Part shown: piece by piece, positions 23,478-31,406 of the stretch
Numbering within the stretch: the stretch's first letter is position 1
Layout: each line of letters begins with the position of its first letter
Origin: Methanosarcinales archaeon Methan_01
GTDB lineage: Archaea; Halobacteriota; Methanosarcinia; Methanotrichales; Methanotrichaceae
Assembly (NCBI GenBank): GCA_001602645.1
Contig: LUYE01000022.1
Location: 1 to 42,950 of the forward strand
Reading direction: 5' to 3'
DNA length: 42,950 nucleotides
Notes under the pieces: generated by a model
What the model was told of the DNA's origin: nothing
The model's input: the letters and a program-made list of their open reading frames with translations, nothing else
Databases searched by the model: none
Position numbers and translations under genes: made by a program

Positions 23478-24872
23478 ATGCCGATTATGCCCCCCAAGGT
23501 CCTCTTCACCACGGTTTACAAGAACGACCCCGAGCCCTATGACTACATAGGCTCCAACGCCCGGTCGAAGTGGTTTCGGTTCCGCTGGCCCCGGATCCAG
23601 TCCTTTGGCCTGCGGTTTCTGAAGCAGAACATCCCCGAGATCGAGATCTTGGAGTACCCGACCTTCGAGGAGTATAAGAAGCGGCTCTCTGAGGGCTGGG
23701 ACGTCGTCGGCTTCTCCTTCTACCTCAACGAGACCTGCGAGATCCTGGAGATGGCCGACGCCGCCAGGGCCTCTGGAAAGGTGGGGGAGATCTGGGCTGG
23801 CAACTACGGCGCCCTGACCCCCCAAATTCAGGACAAATTCGATCGGATCTTCGAGGGGTACGCCGAGGGGGCGGTCGCCCCCTACTTCGGGCGGAAGATC
23901 GAGCAGAATCAGGTTTTGCACCCGCCGCTGATCGAGTACCTGGGGACCCCCTTCAATAAGAAGCTGAACATCTACGGGATCATGTTCACGACGAGGGGCT
24001 GCGGCGTTGGATGCAAGTTCTGCCAGACCCCGAAGTTCTGCAACAGGCCCCATCCCGTCCCCCTGGAGAGCCTCGAGAGGGTGATCTCCTACTACAAGGA
24101 CCACGAGATCAACGTCGTCCTGATCGAGGACGAGAACTTCGGCGCGAACCGCAGGCACGCCGACAAGGTCGTCGACCTCCTCGACGAGTACGGGATGGTC
24201 TGGGGATGCATGGCCCGGGCCGATTATCTGCGGAAGAAGATACCCGAGTGGGTCGAGATGAGGACGAGGCCCGATTCCGCCACCGGCAAGAAGAGCCAAC
24301 GAGTCCAGGGGTTTGCGGGGGCTGCGATCGGGATCGAGAACCTCCACCAGGATAAGCTCGACGACATCAACAAGAAGGAGGGGACCGAAGACGTCCTGGA
24401 GACGGTCAGGCTCCTCCAGAAGTATGGTCTCGGCACCGTCGGCTACTACATGGTCGGGTTCCCCGAGGATACGAGAGCATCCCTCAAAACGGATATCAGG
24501 GATCTCGCCAACCTAAAGCTCGACATAACCCAGATCTGCATAATGACGCCACTCCCCCAGACGAAGCTGTGGGACGAGCTGGACGGAGCCTACGGCATCT
24601 TCGAGGAGGACTGGCACAAATTCGACATGAAGCACCTCGTCTGGAACCACCCGAACATCCCCCCAGCGGAGATGGAGGAGATCCTCAGCTGGTCTCTCAA
24701 GCGGGTTTACAACCGGCTGACGCCTCTCCGGACGTCATTTAGAGTTTGGGCGAACGCCTACCGGTACGCCGGCTTCGCCGGGATGAAGGAGGTCGCCTCT
24801 TACGTCTCCCGGGCGAACCGGTTCGACTTTAACCCCGAGAAGCCGTGGCTTTTGGAGCCGGGGGCGAGATGA
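23478..24872 (+). CDS. B12-binding-type radical SAM protein 1
   Basis: The 464-residue protein has an N-terminal Rossmann-like domain resembling the cobalamin-binding domain (SEGWDVVGFSFYLNET; EIWAGNYGALTPQ), though the usual DxHxxG cobalamin-ligating motif is not seen. The radical SAM core follows, with C175, C179 and C182 in TTRGCGVGCKFCQTP binding the 4Fe-4S cluster. GYYMVGFPEDT and QICIMTPLPQTKLWDEL are typical late barrel motifs. A helical C-terminal region of about 80 residues ends the protein. Substrate unknown; relatives methylate, cyclise or rearrange lipids, cofactors and pigments. Four bases separate it from a second enzyme of the same kind, so the two probably act in one pathway. 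Confidence 0.85.
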   Translation: MPIMPPKVLFTTVYKNDPEPYDYIGSNARSKWFRFRWPRIQSFGLRFLKQNIPEIEILEYPTFEEYKKRLSEGWDVVGFSFYLNETCEILEMADAARASGKVGEIWAGNYGALTPQIQDKFDRIFEGYAEGAVAPYFGRKIEQNQVLHPPLIEYLGTPFNKKLNIYGIMFTTRGCGVGCKFCQTPKFCNRPHPVPLESLERVISYYKDHEINVVLIEDENFGANRRHADKVVDLLDEYGMVWGCMARADYLRKKIPEWVEMRTRPDSATGKKSQRVQGFAGAAIGIENLHQDKLDDINKKEGTEDVLETVRLLQKYGLGTVGYYMVGFPEDTRASLKTDIRDLANLKLDITQICIMTPLPQTKLWDELDGAYGIFEEDWHKFDMKHLVWNHPNIPPAEMEEILSWSLKRVYNRLTPLRTSFRVWANAYRYAGFAGMKEVASYVSRANRFDFNPEKPWLLEPGAR

Positions 24873-24876
24873 TATC

Positions 24877-26334
24877 ATGAAGGTCCTCCTGCTATCCTCG
24901 CCGGTCGTCCAGCCCGACTTCGACCGGATTGCGCGGATCCCGAACTACGGTATCGCCTCGATCGCGGGAAATGTCGACGACCTCTGCACCGTCCACGTAG
25001 CCGACCTCCACGGACTGAAGAAGCCGAAGGAGTTCCTCGAAGGCGTCTTGAAGAACGGATACGACCTCGTCGGCCTCAGCTGCATGAGCTTCCAGTACTC
25101 CGCCATGCTGCCCCTCGCCCAAATGGCGAAGGAGAGCGGCGCCGAGACGGTCTTCGGCGGCTACCATCCGACCCTCAGCTACGAAGAGATCGGCGACGGC
25201 CCCGAGGCGCGGCTCGCCGACTACGTCGTCCGGGGCGAGGGCGAGGCGACCTTCCGGGAGCTCGTCAGCGCCATCGACGAGGGGCGCGACCTCGGAGGGG
25301 TTCTGGGCCTCTCGTACTGGCAAGGCGATCGAATGGTCCATAACCCTCCCCGCCCCGTCTTGGACCTCTCGGATATCGAGCTCCCCAACCGCGACTCGCG
25401 GCTCGTGACGAAGGGCTTTGAGAGCTTCGACCTTCCCATCGACTCCGTCGAGACGAGCCGGGGCTGCACCAATGGGTGCAAGTTCTGCTCCATCCAGCAG
25501 ATGTATGGCCGCTCCTTCCGGAAGTACCCCTTCGATAGAATACTAGACGACATCCGGGACGCCGAGGCCCACGGCGCAAAGTCGGTATTCTTTCCCGACG
25601 ACAACATGACCCTGGACGTAAAAAGGATGGAGCGGCTCTGCGACTCCATCGTCGAGGCCGGCCTTTCCCACCTGAAGTACAAGGTCCAGGCCTCGGCCCG
25701 GGGGATCGGGTCGAGCAAAAGGCTCGTCGAGAAGATGGCACAGGCCGGTTTCGACGGCGTCTTTCTGGGGATCGAGAACACGAGCAAAGAGAACCTGAAT
25801 TTTTTGGGGAAGGGAAAGATGTCGGACAACGCCGATAAGGCGATCGAGTACATGCACGAGAACGACATCATCGTCTCCGCGGGGCTGATCGGCGGAAACC
25901 CCGAGGACGACGCCGAGGACCTCTGGTCGAACTTCGAGCTGGCTCGAAAGCTCAAAGTCGACATACCGATCTTCTACATCAGCACCCCCTACCCCAGGAC
26001 CGAGATGGCTCAGGAGCTTCGGGAGATGGGGCTCGTAGCCTGCGAAGACTACCGCCTCTATGACGGCCTCCACGCGAATTTGAATACGAAACACCTGACG
26101 GCGGAGGAGGTAGCCTACATCACCTGGGAGATGAACGCGAAGTACTACGACCTTGAGTGGTTCCGGTACAACAAGATCAAGAGGCTCTATCCGTGGTGGT
26201 TTTTCAAGGAGACCCTGAGGCTCGTTCCATTTTACGCCAAAAGGAAGCTCGGCCTCCTCTTGGGCCTCAAGACCCCCCGGGACTACTTCCGAGAGGACCT
26301 GGAGCGGGGGGAGCTATGCAAGGGGGTGGCCTGA
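24877..26334 (+). CDS. B12-binding-type radical SAM protein 2
   Basis: The 485 residues open with a cobalamin-domain-like fold (NGYDLVGLSCMSFQYS; VFGGYHPTLSYEEIGDGP), again without a clear DxHxxG. The SAM cluster motif is C197, C201 and C204 in SRGCTNGCKFCSIQQ. Further family features are FFPDDNMTLDVKRM, FDGVFLGIENTS and VSAGLIGGNPEDDAEDLW. The C-terminal 100 residues (YNKIKRLYPWWFFKETLRLV) include aromatic and basic helices that could touch a membrane. It follows radical SAM protein 1 in an operon; no further pathway enzymes are adjacent, the next gene being a convergent glucokinase. Confidence 0.85.
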   Translation: MKVLLLSSPVVQPDFDRIARIPNYGIASIAGNVDDLCTVHVADLHGLKKPKEFLEGVLKNGYDLVGLSCMSFQYSAMLPLAQMAKESGAETVFGGYHPTLSYEEIGDGPEARLADYVVRGEGEATFRELVSAIDEGRDLGGVLGLSYWQGDRMVHNPPRPVLDLSDIELPNRDSRLVTKGFESFDLPIDSVETSRGCTNGCKFCSIQQMYGRSFRKYPFDRILDDIRDAEAHGAKSVFFPDDNMTLDVKRMERLCDSIVEAGLSHLKYKVQASARGIGSSKRLVEKMAQAGFDGVFLGIENTSKENLNFLGKGKMSDNADKAIEYMHENDIIVSAGLIGGNPEDDAEDLWSNFELARKLKVDIPIFYISTPYPRTEMAQELREMGLVACEDYRLYDGLHANLNTKHLTAEEVAYITWEMNAKYYDLEWFRYNKIKRLYPWWFFKETLRLVPFYAKRKLGLLLGLKTPRDYFREDLERGELCKGVA

Positions 26335-26356
26335 GGGAGAGGGATAGCATAATAAA

Positions 26357-27394
26357 TTAATCAGAAATGTCGACGGCGGCGTTGCACGCCCCGTATAGGC
26401 TTACGTCGTAGTTCGTGATGACTTGAATTGGGGTTCTCTCCAAGATCTGCCGCTGCTTCTCGGCGTTCAGAAACTCTTTGGAGAACTCTGGCGACGCGAA
26501 GACCTCCCGGTTCTTGGCGGCGATCCCCCCGGCGATGTAGAGGCCGCCGGTGGCTACCGCCTCCAGAACGAAGTTCTTCGCGCACCTCCCGAAGCACCTC
26601 GCGTAGACGGCGAAGGTCTCGCGGCAGAGGGGATCTATTTTCCTGTATTTTGATATGATAGCGGCCCCATCTTCGGCACCGATGACCTCGGCGGTCCGAT
26701 CCGTCCGACCGCGCCTCTCCCTCAGAAAATCGTAGATCCCCTCGATCCCCCGTCCCGAGAGGAGGTCCTCGTAGCTCGCTGGGGTCTTTCTTTTGCCTCG
26801 GAGGTGGTCCGCCAGACCCAGATCGAACTCGTCGAGGACCGGAAAGTCGGCGTGCCCACCCTCGCTGGGGATGGGAGCGTACTTTTCTCCGTCGAAGGAG
26901 AGGATCGCCTTGCCCAGGCCAGTGCCGGCGCCGATCACCGCCCGTCCGTCTCCGAAGGTCGGCTCTCCCTCCTTCGCACAGAAGAGGTCGGCTTCGCCGA
27001 GGGAGTCGATCCCCCGGCCGATGATCAGAAAGTCGTTCTCTATCCTGAACTCCTCAAAGCCGAATTCTCCCTTGATCTCCTCGGCGTCCACCGCCCAGGG
27101 GAGGTTCGTCGGCTTCGCCTTTCTGGGGTTTGTGACGGGACCCGCGACGCCGACGACGCCCCGGCCGACCTCGATCCCATACCTATCCATCCCGTAATCG
27201 AGGGCTTCCCGGATCGCCGGTGCGAGGGACGAGAGCCTTCGGCTCTCGAAGTGAGCGGAGTAGAGGAGGGTTGTCTTTCCGGCTTTAGCCCCGGCGACGC
27301 CGATGTTGGTGTTCGTCCCGCCGACGTCGCCGCCGAGGACGAAGCTGTCGTACTCCTCCCTCTCGATCCTCTCCTGGTGTACTCTCGTCTTCAT
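26357..27394 (-). CDS. Glucokinase (bacterial Glk/ROK-like sugar kinase)
   Basis: The phosphate-binding motif LGGDVGGTNTNIGVAGAKAG lies at residues 20-39, a second motif VVGVAGPVTNPR at about 82, and the adenosine-side motif AVIGAGTGLGKAIL at about 153. EGGHADFPV matches the glucose-binding EGGH(x)DF signature of Glk (PF02685). The length of 345 residues fits. The enzyme would phosphorylate glucose, or a related hexose, with ATP. A GGGGGGAGG ribosome site precedes ATG 27394. In methanogens such a kinase would serve glycogen or sugar turnover, not growth on glucose; that is inference. It is convergent with the radical SAM genes. Confidence 0.85.
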   Translation of the reverse strand: MKTRVHQERIEREEYDSFVLGGDVGGTNTNIGVAGAKAGKTTLLYSAHFESRRLSSLAPAIREALDYGMDRYGIEVGRGVVGVAGPVTNPRKAKPTNLPWAVDAEEIKGEFGFEEFRIENDFLIIGRGIDSLGEADLFCAKEGEPTFGDGRAVIGAGTGLGKAILSFDGEKYAPIPSEGGHADFPVLDEFDLGLADHLRGKRKTPASYEDLLSGRGIEGIYDFLRERRGRTDRTAEVIGAEDGAAIISKYRKIDPLCRETFAVYARCFGRCAKNFVLEAVATGGLYIAGGIAAKNREVFASPEFSKEFLNAEKQRQILERTPIQVITNYDVSLYGACNAAVDISD

Positions 27395-27666
27395 CTTCCT
27401 CCCCCCGCAGACCCAGCCCTAGGGTCCAGCTCTTCCATCATGCTCCTCCTGTTGCAAAGAACCTTCCGGGGATGCTTCCGCCCTCTATCCAACGATGCCT
27501 GGCATCTTCAAGGCCATCTCAAGGAGAATGGCATCGGAGGATCTCGTCGGGGGCGCGGATATAAATGGATGGGCCTTCGAGATCGTTCCGGCCCCCACCA
27601 CGTCGGGTTTGCGGGACTGTCGCGATCCGCAATCCCTAAATCGTGGTCCGTCAAAGAGGTGTTGCC
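27395..27666 (+). promoter_or_regulatory. Divergent spacer with TATA box
   Basis: The 272 bases between the glucokinase and the AlbA_2 gene hold no credible gene. GGATATAAATGG at about 27557-27568 is a good archaeal TATA box pointing right; it would start a transcript near 27590, leaving a leader of about 75 bases before ATG 27667, which is preceded by GAGGTG. Confidence 0.5.
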
Positions 27667-28836
27667 ATGACCCTCGGAGACAAGCCCCTCAACCTCCTCG
27701 ACGAGCCGGAGATCCGGAGACTTCTGGAAGACGGGGTCCAGGAGAGCAAGATCATCGACTACAAGAGGAGGCTCCCCGGCCCCTCGGACCTGGAGAAGAG
27801 GGAGTTTCTCCGGGACGTCACCTCCTTCGCCAACGCCTCCGGGGGCCACCTCGTCTACGGGATCGCCGAGGAGAACGGGGTCCCTGTGAGGATCCCGGGG
27901 CTATCGGGAATCGACCCGGATCAGGAGATCCTCCGCCTCGACAGCATGGTCCAGACGGGGATCGCCCCCCGGATCCCGGGCATTTCGATGAGGGCCGTCC
28001 CCCTGAAGGGGAAACGGTTCGTCATCATCATCCGGATCCCCAAAAGCTGGGCCTCCCCCCACATGATCACCAAGGGTTCCTCCAAGTTCTACTCCCGAAA
28101 CTCCGCTGGAAAGTATCCCCTGGACGTCTTCGAGATAAGGACCGCCTTCAACGTCTTCGGGGCCGCCGCCGAGAGGATGAAGAGCTTCCGGGCAGAGGCC
28201 CTGGCGAGGATCGTCGCCGGGGAGATGCCGGCTGCTGTCGGAGCGGGGCCGAAGATGGCCTTGGCAATCGTCCCCTTGGGGGCCTTCGAGCCGGCCTCCA
28301 GGTTCGACGTCTCCGCCATAGTTCAGAGGTACAGGAGCGGGAAAGGGACCCTCCCCCTCCCCCTCACGGGGCTCTTCTCGGGCTGGAGGTACAACTTCGA
28401 CGGCCTCCTCACCTACGACGACCGGGGCTCTTACGCCCAGGTCTACGGGAGCGGGATCGTCGAGGCCGTCGACTCCTTCGTCCTCGGCAACTCCGGACCT
28501 GGGAAGGCTATATCGGGGGTCCGGTACGAGGAGGCCCTCCTGGAGGCCCTCCCCCGGTACACCCGGGTCCAGGAGGACCTGGGGGTAGAGCCGCCGCTCT
28601 TCGCCACCCTCACCCTCCTGGGGGTGAAGGGGTGCTTCATCCAGGTTGAAGGGCTGGAGGCCGCCGAGGAGATCCAGATCGACCGGGACGCCCTCCTCGT
28701 CCCTGAGATCATGATCGAGGGCTTCGATTACGATGCCGAGGAGGTCCTGAGGCCCGCCTTCGACGCCGTCTGGCGAGCTGCCGGCTGGGAGAGGTCGATG
28801 AACTACGACTCGAAAGGTCGCTGGATCGAGAGGTGA
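27667..28836 (+). CDS. AlbA_2 (Schlafen/AAA_4-like) domain protein
   Basis: I place the start at ATG 27667 (MTLGDKPLNLLDEP) because GAGGTG precedes it; an in-frame GTG at 27643 would add eight residues. The first 160 residues are an AlbA_2 domain: GVQESKIIDYKRRLPGPSD, REFLRDVTSFANASGGHLVYGIAE, then KRFVIIIRIPKSWASPHMI and SSKFYSRNSAGKYPLDVFEI. In this family the domain binds or cleaves nucleic acids (Schlafen) or serves regulation and defence. The remaining 230 residues are a beta-rich domain (SGWRYNFDGLLTYDDRG...) that I do not recognise; proteins of this layout occur widely as 'ATP-binding protein'. The gene stands alone. Confidence 0.8.
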   Translation: MTLGDKPLNLLDEPEIRRLLEDGVQESKIIDYKRRLPGPSDLEKREFLRDVTSFANASGGHLVYGIAEENGVPVRIPGLSGIDPDQEILRLDSMVQTGIAPRIPGISMRAVPLKGKRFVIIIRIPKSWASPHMITKGSSKFYSRNSAGKYPLDVFEIRTAFNVFGAAAERMKSFRAEALARIVAGEMPAAVGAGPKMALAIVPLGAFEPASRFDVSAIVQRYRSGKGTLPLPLTGLFSGWRYNFDGLLTYDDRGSYAQVYGSGIVEAVDSFVLGNSGPGKAISGVRYEEALLEALPRYTRVQEDLGVEPPLFATLTLLGVKGCFIQVEGLEAAEEIQIDRDALLVPEIMIEGFDYDAEEVLRPAFDAVWRAAGWERSMNYDSKGRWIER

Positions 28837-29013
28837 TGAGCCGGTCCGAACGGTCCCGGCTTCGATGAGGTGTGTGACGGTTTTTGGACCTTCTTCTCTC
28901 GAAACTGTCGGCCTTCCCCTCTCGATGGAGGATTATCTGAACGATGATTGATATCGGATCCAAGGCTTCGGATCTGCCGCCGGTTTTCGGAGCCGGCCAC
29001 CAGCCTCATCACC

Positions 29014-29021
29014 TATAAATA
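29014..29021 (+). promoter_or_regulatory. TATA box for DUF3795 gene
   Basis: CCTATAAATAG lies with its centre about 28 bases before ATG 29046, so transcription should begin at or near the start codon; the mRNA is probably leaderless. The rest of 28837-29045 shows no gene. Confidence 0.6.
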
Positions 29022-29045
29022 GTTTGAAATGCCACCATCCTACCG

Positions 29046-29498
29046 ATGACGACGGATTCGGATAAACCGGAGGTCGGTCCCTGCGGGATCGTCTGCGGCT
29101 TCTGTCCCCTGGGAAGCGGGGCGGTCGCCGAGACCGCCGAGAGGGCGAGGGGGTTTCTCGAAGGCTGCAATATCCCGGATTGGGCCCCTCTCGTCTCAGA
29201 GGAGGGGTGCGGGATCGACTGGCACCAGGTCGTCGAGGGGCTAGAGTGGATGAGGAGGTACGCCCTCTGCCCCGGATGCGAGAGCGGTGGGGGCCCACCC
29301 GACTGCCCCATCCGGGTCTGCGCCCGAGAGAAGGGCCTTGACCTCTGCAGCTTCTGCGGCGAGCTCGAGAGCTGCGGAAACTTCGGCTGGCTGGGGGATC
29401 GGGGCGAGGAGATGAAGGATGCCATGAGGAGGGCGAGGGGGGTCTCCAGGGAGGAGTACGTCAACGCCCTCCAAGGAGGTAAGTCCGGGGAGGGCTGA
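29046..29498 (+). CDS. DUF3795-type cysteine-rich protein
   Basis: The 150-residue protein contains GPCGIVCGFCPLGSG near the N-terminus, then ALCPGCESGGGPPDCPIRVC and DLCSFCGELESC. The order of Cys pairs and the final Leu-rich basic helix match DUF3795, small methanogen and bacterial proteins believed to bind zinc or an iron-sulphur cluster; the function is unknown. It has about 14 Cys. It appears to be a single-gene transcript from the TATA box at 29014. Confidence 0.8.
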   Translation: MTTDSDKPEVGPCGIVCGFCPLGSGAVAETAERARGFLEGCNIPDWAPLVSEEGCGIDWHQVVEGLEWMRRYALCPGCESGGGPPDCPIRVCAREKGLDLCSFCGELESCGNFGWLGDRGEEMKDAMRRARGVSREEYVNALQGGKSGEG

Positions 29499-29533
29499 GC
29501 TCCCTCGGGCGATCGCCTCCAAGGGCGGTCATC

Positions 29534-29686
29534 TCACATGTAGATGGGAACGTCCCACCTATCCTGCCTCTCCTTCGGCGCGTTCTTCTTAGACCAGACG
29601 GGGTACGTTATGACGTTCCCGAATTCGTCTTCCTCTCGGATGATCTCTTCCTTTTCTTCCGTTTCTTCCTTCTCTTCATCGCTCAT
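29534..29686 (-). CDS. Small acidic protein (50 aa), previously easy to miss
   Basis: A 50-codon frame starts at ATG 29686 and ends at TGA 29534. The N-terminal 21 residues are almost all Glu, Lys and Asp (MSDEEKEETEEKEEIIREED), followed by an ordered-looking segment EFGNVITYPVWSKKNAPKER and a tail DRWDVPIYM. The shift from an acidic low-complexity start to a Trp/Tyr-containing conserved-looking end is more gene-like than a chance frame. GGTGGGG lies upstream as a possible ribosome site. It is convergent with the DUF3795 gene. No family is known to me; the layout, a charged arm plus short binding peptide, suits an adaptor or RNA polymerase/ribosome-associated factor, which is a guess. Confidence 0.5.
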   Translation of the reverse strand: MSDEEKEETEEKEEIIREEDEFGNVITYPVWSKKNAPKERQDRWDVPIYM

Positions 29687-29855
29687 GGAAGTTGCCCCAC
29701 CGAGCTCTTGCCGCCCGCCTACGAATAGTCTTCTGGGCCACCGGATCTGGAGGAGGTTAAACTAGGTTCAAAGAATTTAAGGTTTGCTCCGATCTGATCT
29801 CGGGACCGACGGCTTCGTCCTGGCCGAATTCGATTCATATTCGGGGATCGATAAC

Positions 29856-29863
29856 ATATATAT
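29856..29863 (+). promoter_or_regulatory. TATA box for winged-helix gene
   Basis: ATATATAT within AACATATATATCTTATT is centred about 50 bases before ATG 29910, giving a short leader with GAGGAG and GTGA ribosome-site candidates. The spacer 29687-29855 shows no other gene. Confidence 0.5.
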
Positions 29864-29909
29864 CTTATTTCTCGCAAAAGAGGAGAATGTCAGCAGAGGG
29901 TGAAGTGAG

Positions 29910-30128
29910 ATGACGGAGACTACGATCGAATCGATATTTGGGGCGAAGGCGGGGCTAGTCTGGGATGTCCTGAACGCGAACGGTCCAAGCACCATCACCG
30001 AGATCATGAAGGGCACCTCCCTGAGGAGGGAGGAGGTCTATGGCGCCCTGGGGTGGCTGGGGCGCGAGAACAAGATCGCCGTGGAGATGCGCGGGAGGGC
30101 GAGGGTCTTCTCCCTTCGGGCTTGGTGA
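29910..30128 (+). CDS. Small winged-helix protein (DUF2582-like)
   Basis: The 72-residue protein is a single winged helix: ESIFGAKAGLVWDVLNANGP (helix 1), STITEIMKGTSLRREEVYGA (helices 2-3), LGWLGRENKIAVEMRGRARV (recognition helix end and wing). This is the pattern of PF10771 (DUF2582), small archaeal and bacterial wHTH proteins. The role is DNA binding as a dimer, presumably regulation; targets unknown. It has a good TATA box and stands alone. Confidence 0.75.
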   Translation: MTETTIESIFGAKAGLVWDVLNANGPSTITEIMKGTSLRREEVYGALGWLGRENKIAVEMRGRARVFSLRAW

Positions 30129-30752
30129 ATAAAGACCGGATTGCAGAGGTCCATCAATAATCCGGGCGGGGGCTGCCAGTCGCGGGCCTCGCCCCGCCCA
30201 TCCTCCCAGCATGGTCGGTTGGAAGCTGGCGGGATCGAGTAGCTGTGCGGGAGAAGCGGCAGCGTCCTCCCCAAGCGGCCGGCCTGGGGATGGCTTCTTT
30301 CGCCTCAGGACCGTTGATACGTTTTTTTGGGCTGCGCCAATATTTGCTACCGTCCCGGCGGCATTTGTGATGATGGCTTATTCGAGCCAGATGGCCATGC
30401 CCCCGGCCTCGGATACGGCGCCGTTTATGTCCCGAGGGCGATCGATTGCACCATTATGGAGAAGTCAGCCAGAGGCGTGCGCGAGGGGCAGGCCCGGAAA
30501 AAGAGGCTCGGGTCCGGGGATGATCATCGCAATCGCCCCCAATCGTGGCCCCCGCGCGAGATCGCTAGTAACGCCGCCGCCGAAACCTATCCTATTAATA
30601 AATCATAAAAATTGGATTCTTTTAATACCCATTATTCGATTAAATGAGATTAAGTAAAATTAGTATGTCTGAATTTCCCCATCTCGGCTACGAAGATCTC
30701 CCTTTTCTCCCCACAAAATGCGTTATTTTTCCGGATATTGGTCACAAAAAGG
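30129..30752. other. Long intergenic stretch without a firm gene
   Basis: About 620 bases. One rightward frame (30327-30608) reads GCANICYRPGGICDDGLFEP and later GLGYGAVYVPRAIDC, which looks protein-like and may be a gene remnant, but it has no ribosome site and ends without recognisable domain. The final 150 bases are AT-rich and lead into the promoter of the His-rich peptide gene. GGGCGGGG/CCCCGCCC arms near 30164-30200 can form a hairpin behind the winged-helix gene. Confidence 0.35.
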
Positions 30753-30812
30753 ATTTTATAGGCGGAGCCAAGAGGAGGGTATAGTGCAGTATAGAATGAA
30801 GGAGGTGAGAAT
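30753..30812 (+). promoter_or_regulatory. TATA box and strong ribosome site of the His-rich peptide gene
   Basis: TTTTATAG (30753-30762, within GGATTTTATAGG) is an archaeal TATA candidate that would begin transcription near 30783. GGAGGTGA at about 30801-30808 is a near-perfect Shine-Dalgarno sequence 7 bases before ATG 30816. Confidence 0.6.
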
Positions 30813-30815
30813 CGA

Positions 30816-30941
30816 ATGTGTTGCCATACCGGAGATAAGCACATCCACGCCCACGACCACGACGGGAAGGTCCACACCCACGAGCACGTCCACGACGCCG
30901 ACCATCACAAGCACACCCACAAGTGCTGCCACAGCCACTAG
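30816..30941 (+). CDS. His/Cys-rich metal-binding peptide (41 aa)
   Basis: ATG 30816 follows a near-perfect GGAGGTGA at seven bases; the frame ends in TAG at 30939-30941. The 41 residues include 15 His and 4 Cys. It begins MCCHTGDKHIHAHDHDG, continues with repeated H-x-H steps (KVHTHEHVHDADHHKHTH) and ends KCCHSH, so a Cys-Cys pair sits near each end of a His-x-His ladder. Such composition binds Ni(II), Zn(II), Co(II) or Cu; compare the His-rich stretches of HypB, CooJ and Hpn, which are named as analogies, not homologues. Methanogens have a high nickel demand, so storage or buffering of nickel is a natural guess. There is no signal peptide. The excellent ribosome site and near-absence of non-ligand residues make a chance frame unlikely. 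Confidence 0.7.
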   Translation: MCCHTGDKHIHAHDHDGKVHTHEHVHDADHHKHTHKCCHSH

Positions 30942-31406
30942 GCTCTGGACCGGCGGCTCATATTCTGGCGAACGAAGCCCTGTACCCTTCTTTCGGGGAT
31001 CGGGTCTGCGGACCCGAGCCGCCAGGGCTGCCGTTCTTTAATTCTAGTAAAATTTTGTATTCATCACCGTCGAGTTCTTCCAGATTTCTCTCGCGACTCT
31101 CAGGGATCGGGTCATGAAAAAAACCTCAAACGCCTTCTTTCTATGAAGATCAGCTATCTTGAGGGAAATTATTAATAAGGATCCGATAAGAGTTTGATTA
31201 TAGATATATACAATACGTCCTAAGAACGCATTGACGAACTTTCCGGTGGCTCCAGAGGGGAGACGTCAGACAAATACAGGAATTATAAAAATATGTACTG
31301 GCATCTCTTCTCTCGAGAATCGAGGGAGATTTGATCTTGAATGTCGAGATCATCAATCTCAGATTTTTCTGCCAAGAAGTTATGAAGATGGGATGAGGTG
31401 GCTCAG
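30942..31406. other. Intergenic stretch before the SDR gene
   Basis: No gene is supported. On the minus strand NLEELDGDEYKILLELKNGS reads well (about 31028-31090) but has no start codon after an upstream stop, so it may be a fragment. AATTATAAAAATATG near 31281-31295 is a TATA candidate for the rightward SDR gene. Confidence 0.35.

Noticed and set aside
30718-31041. Rightward 107-codon frame with Thr/Ser/Pro repeats
   Set aside because: It is the +1 shadow of the His-rich peptide gene, whose own frame has the ribosome site; the Thr-rich text is the shifted reading of CAC-rich codons.
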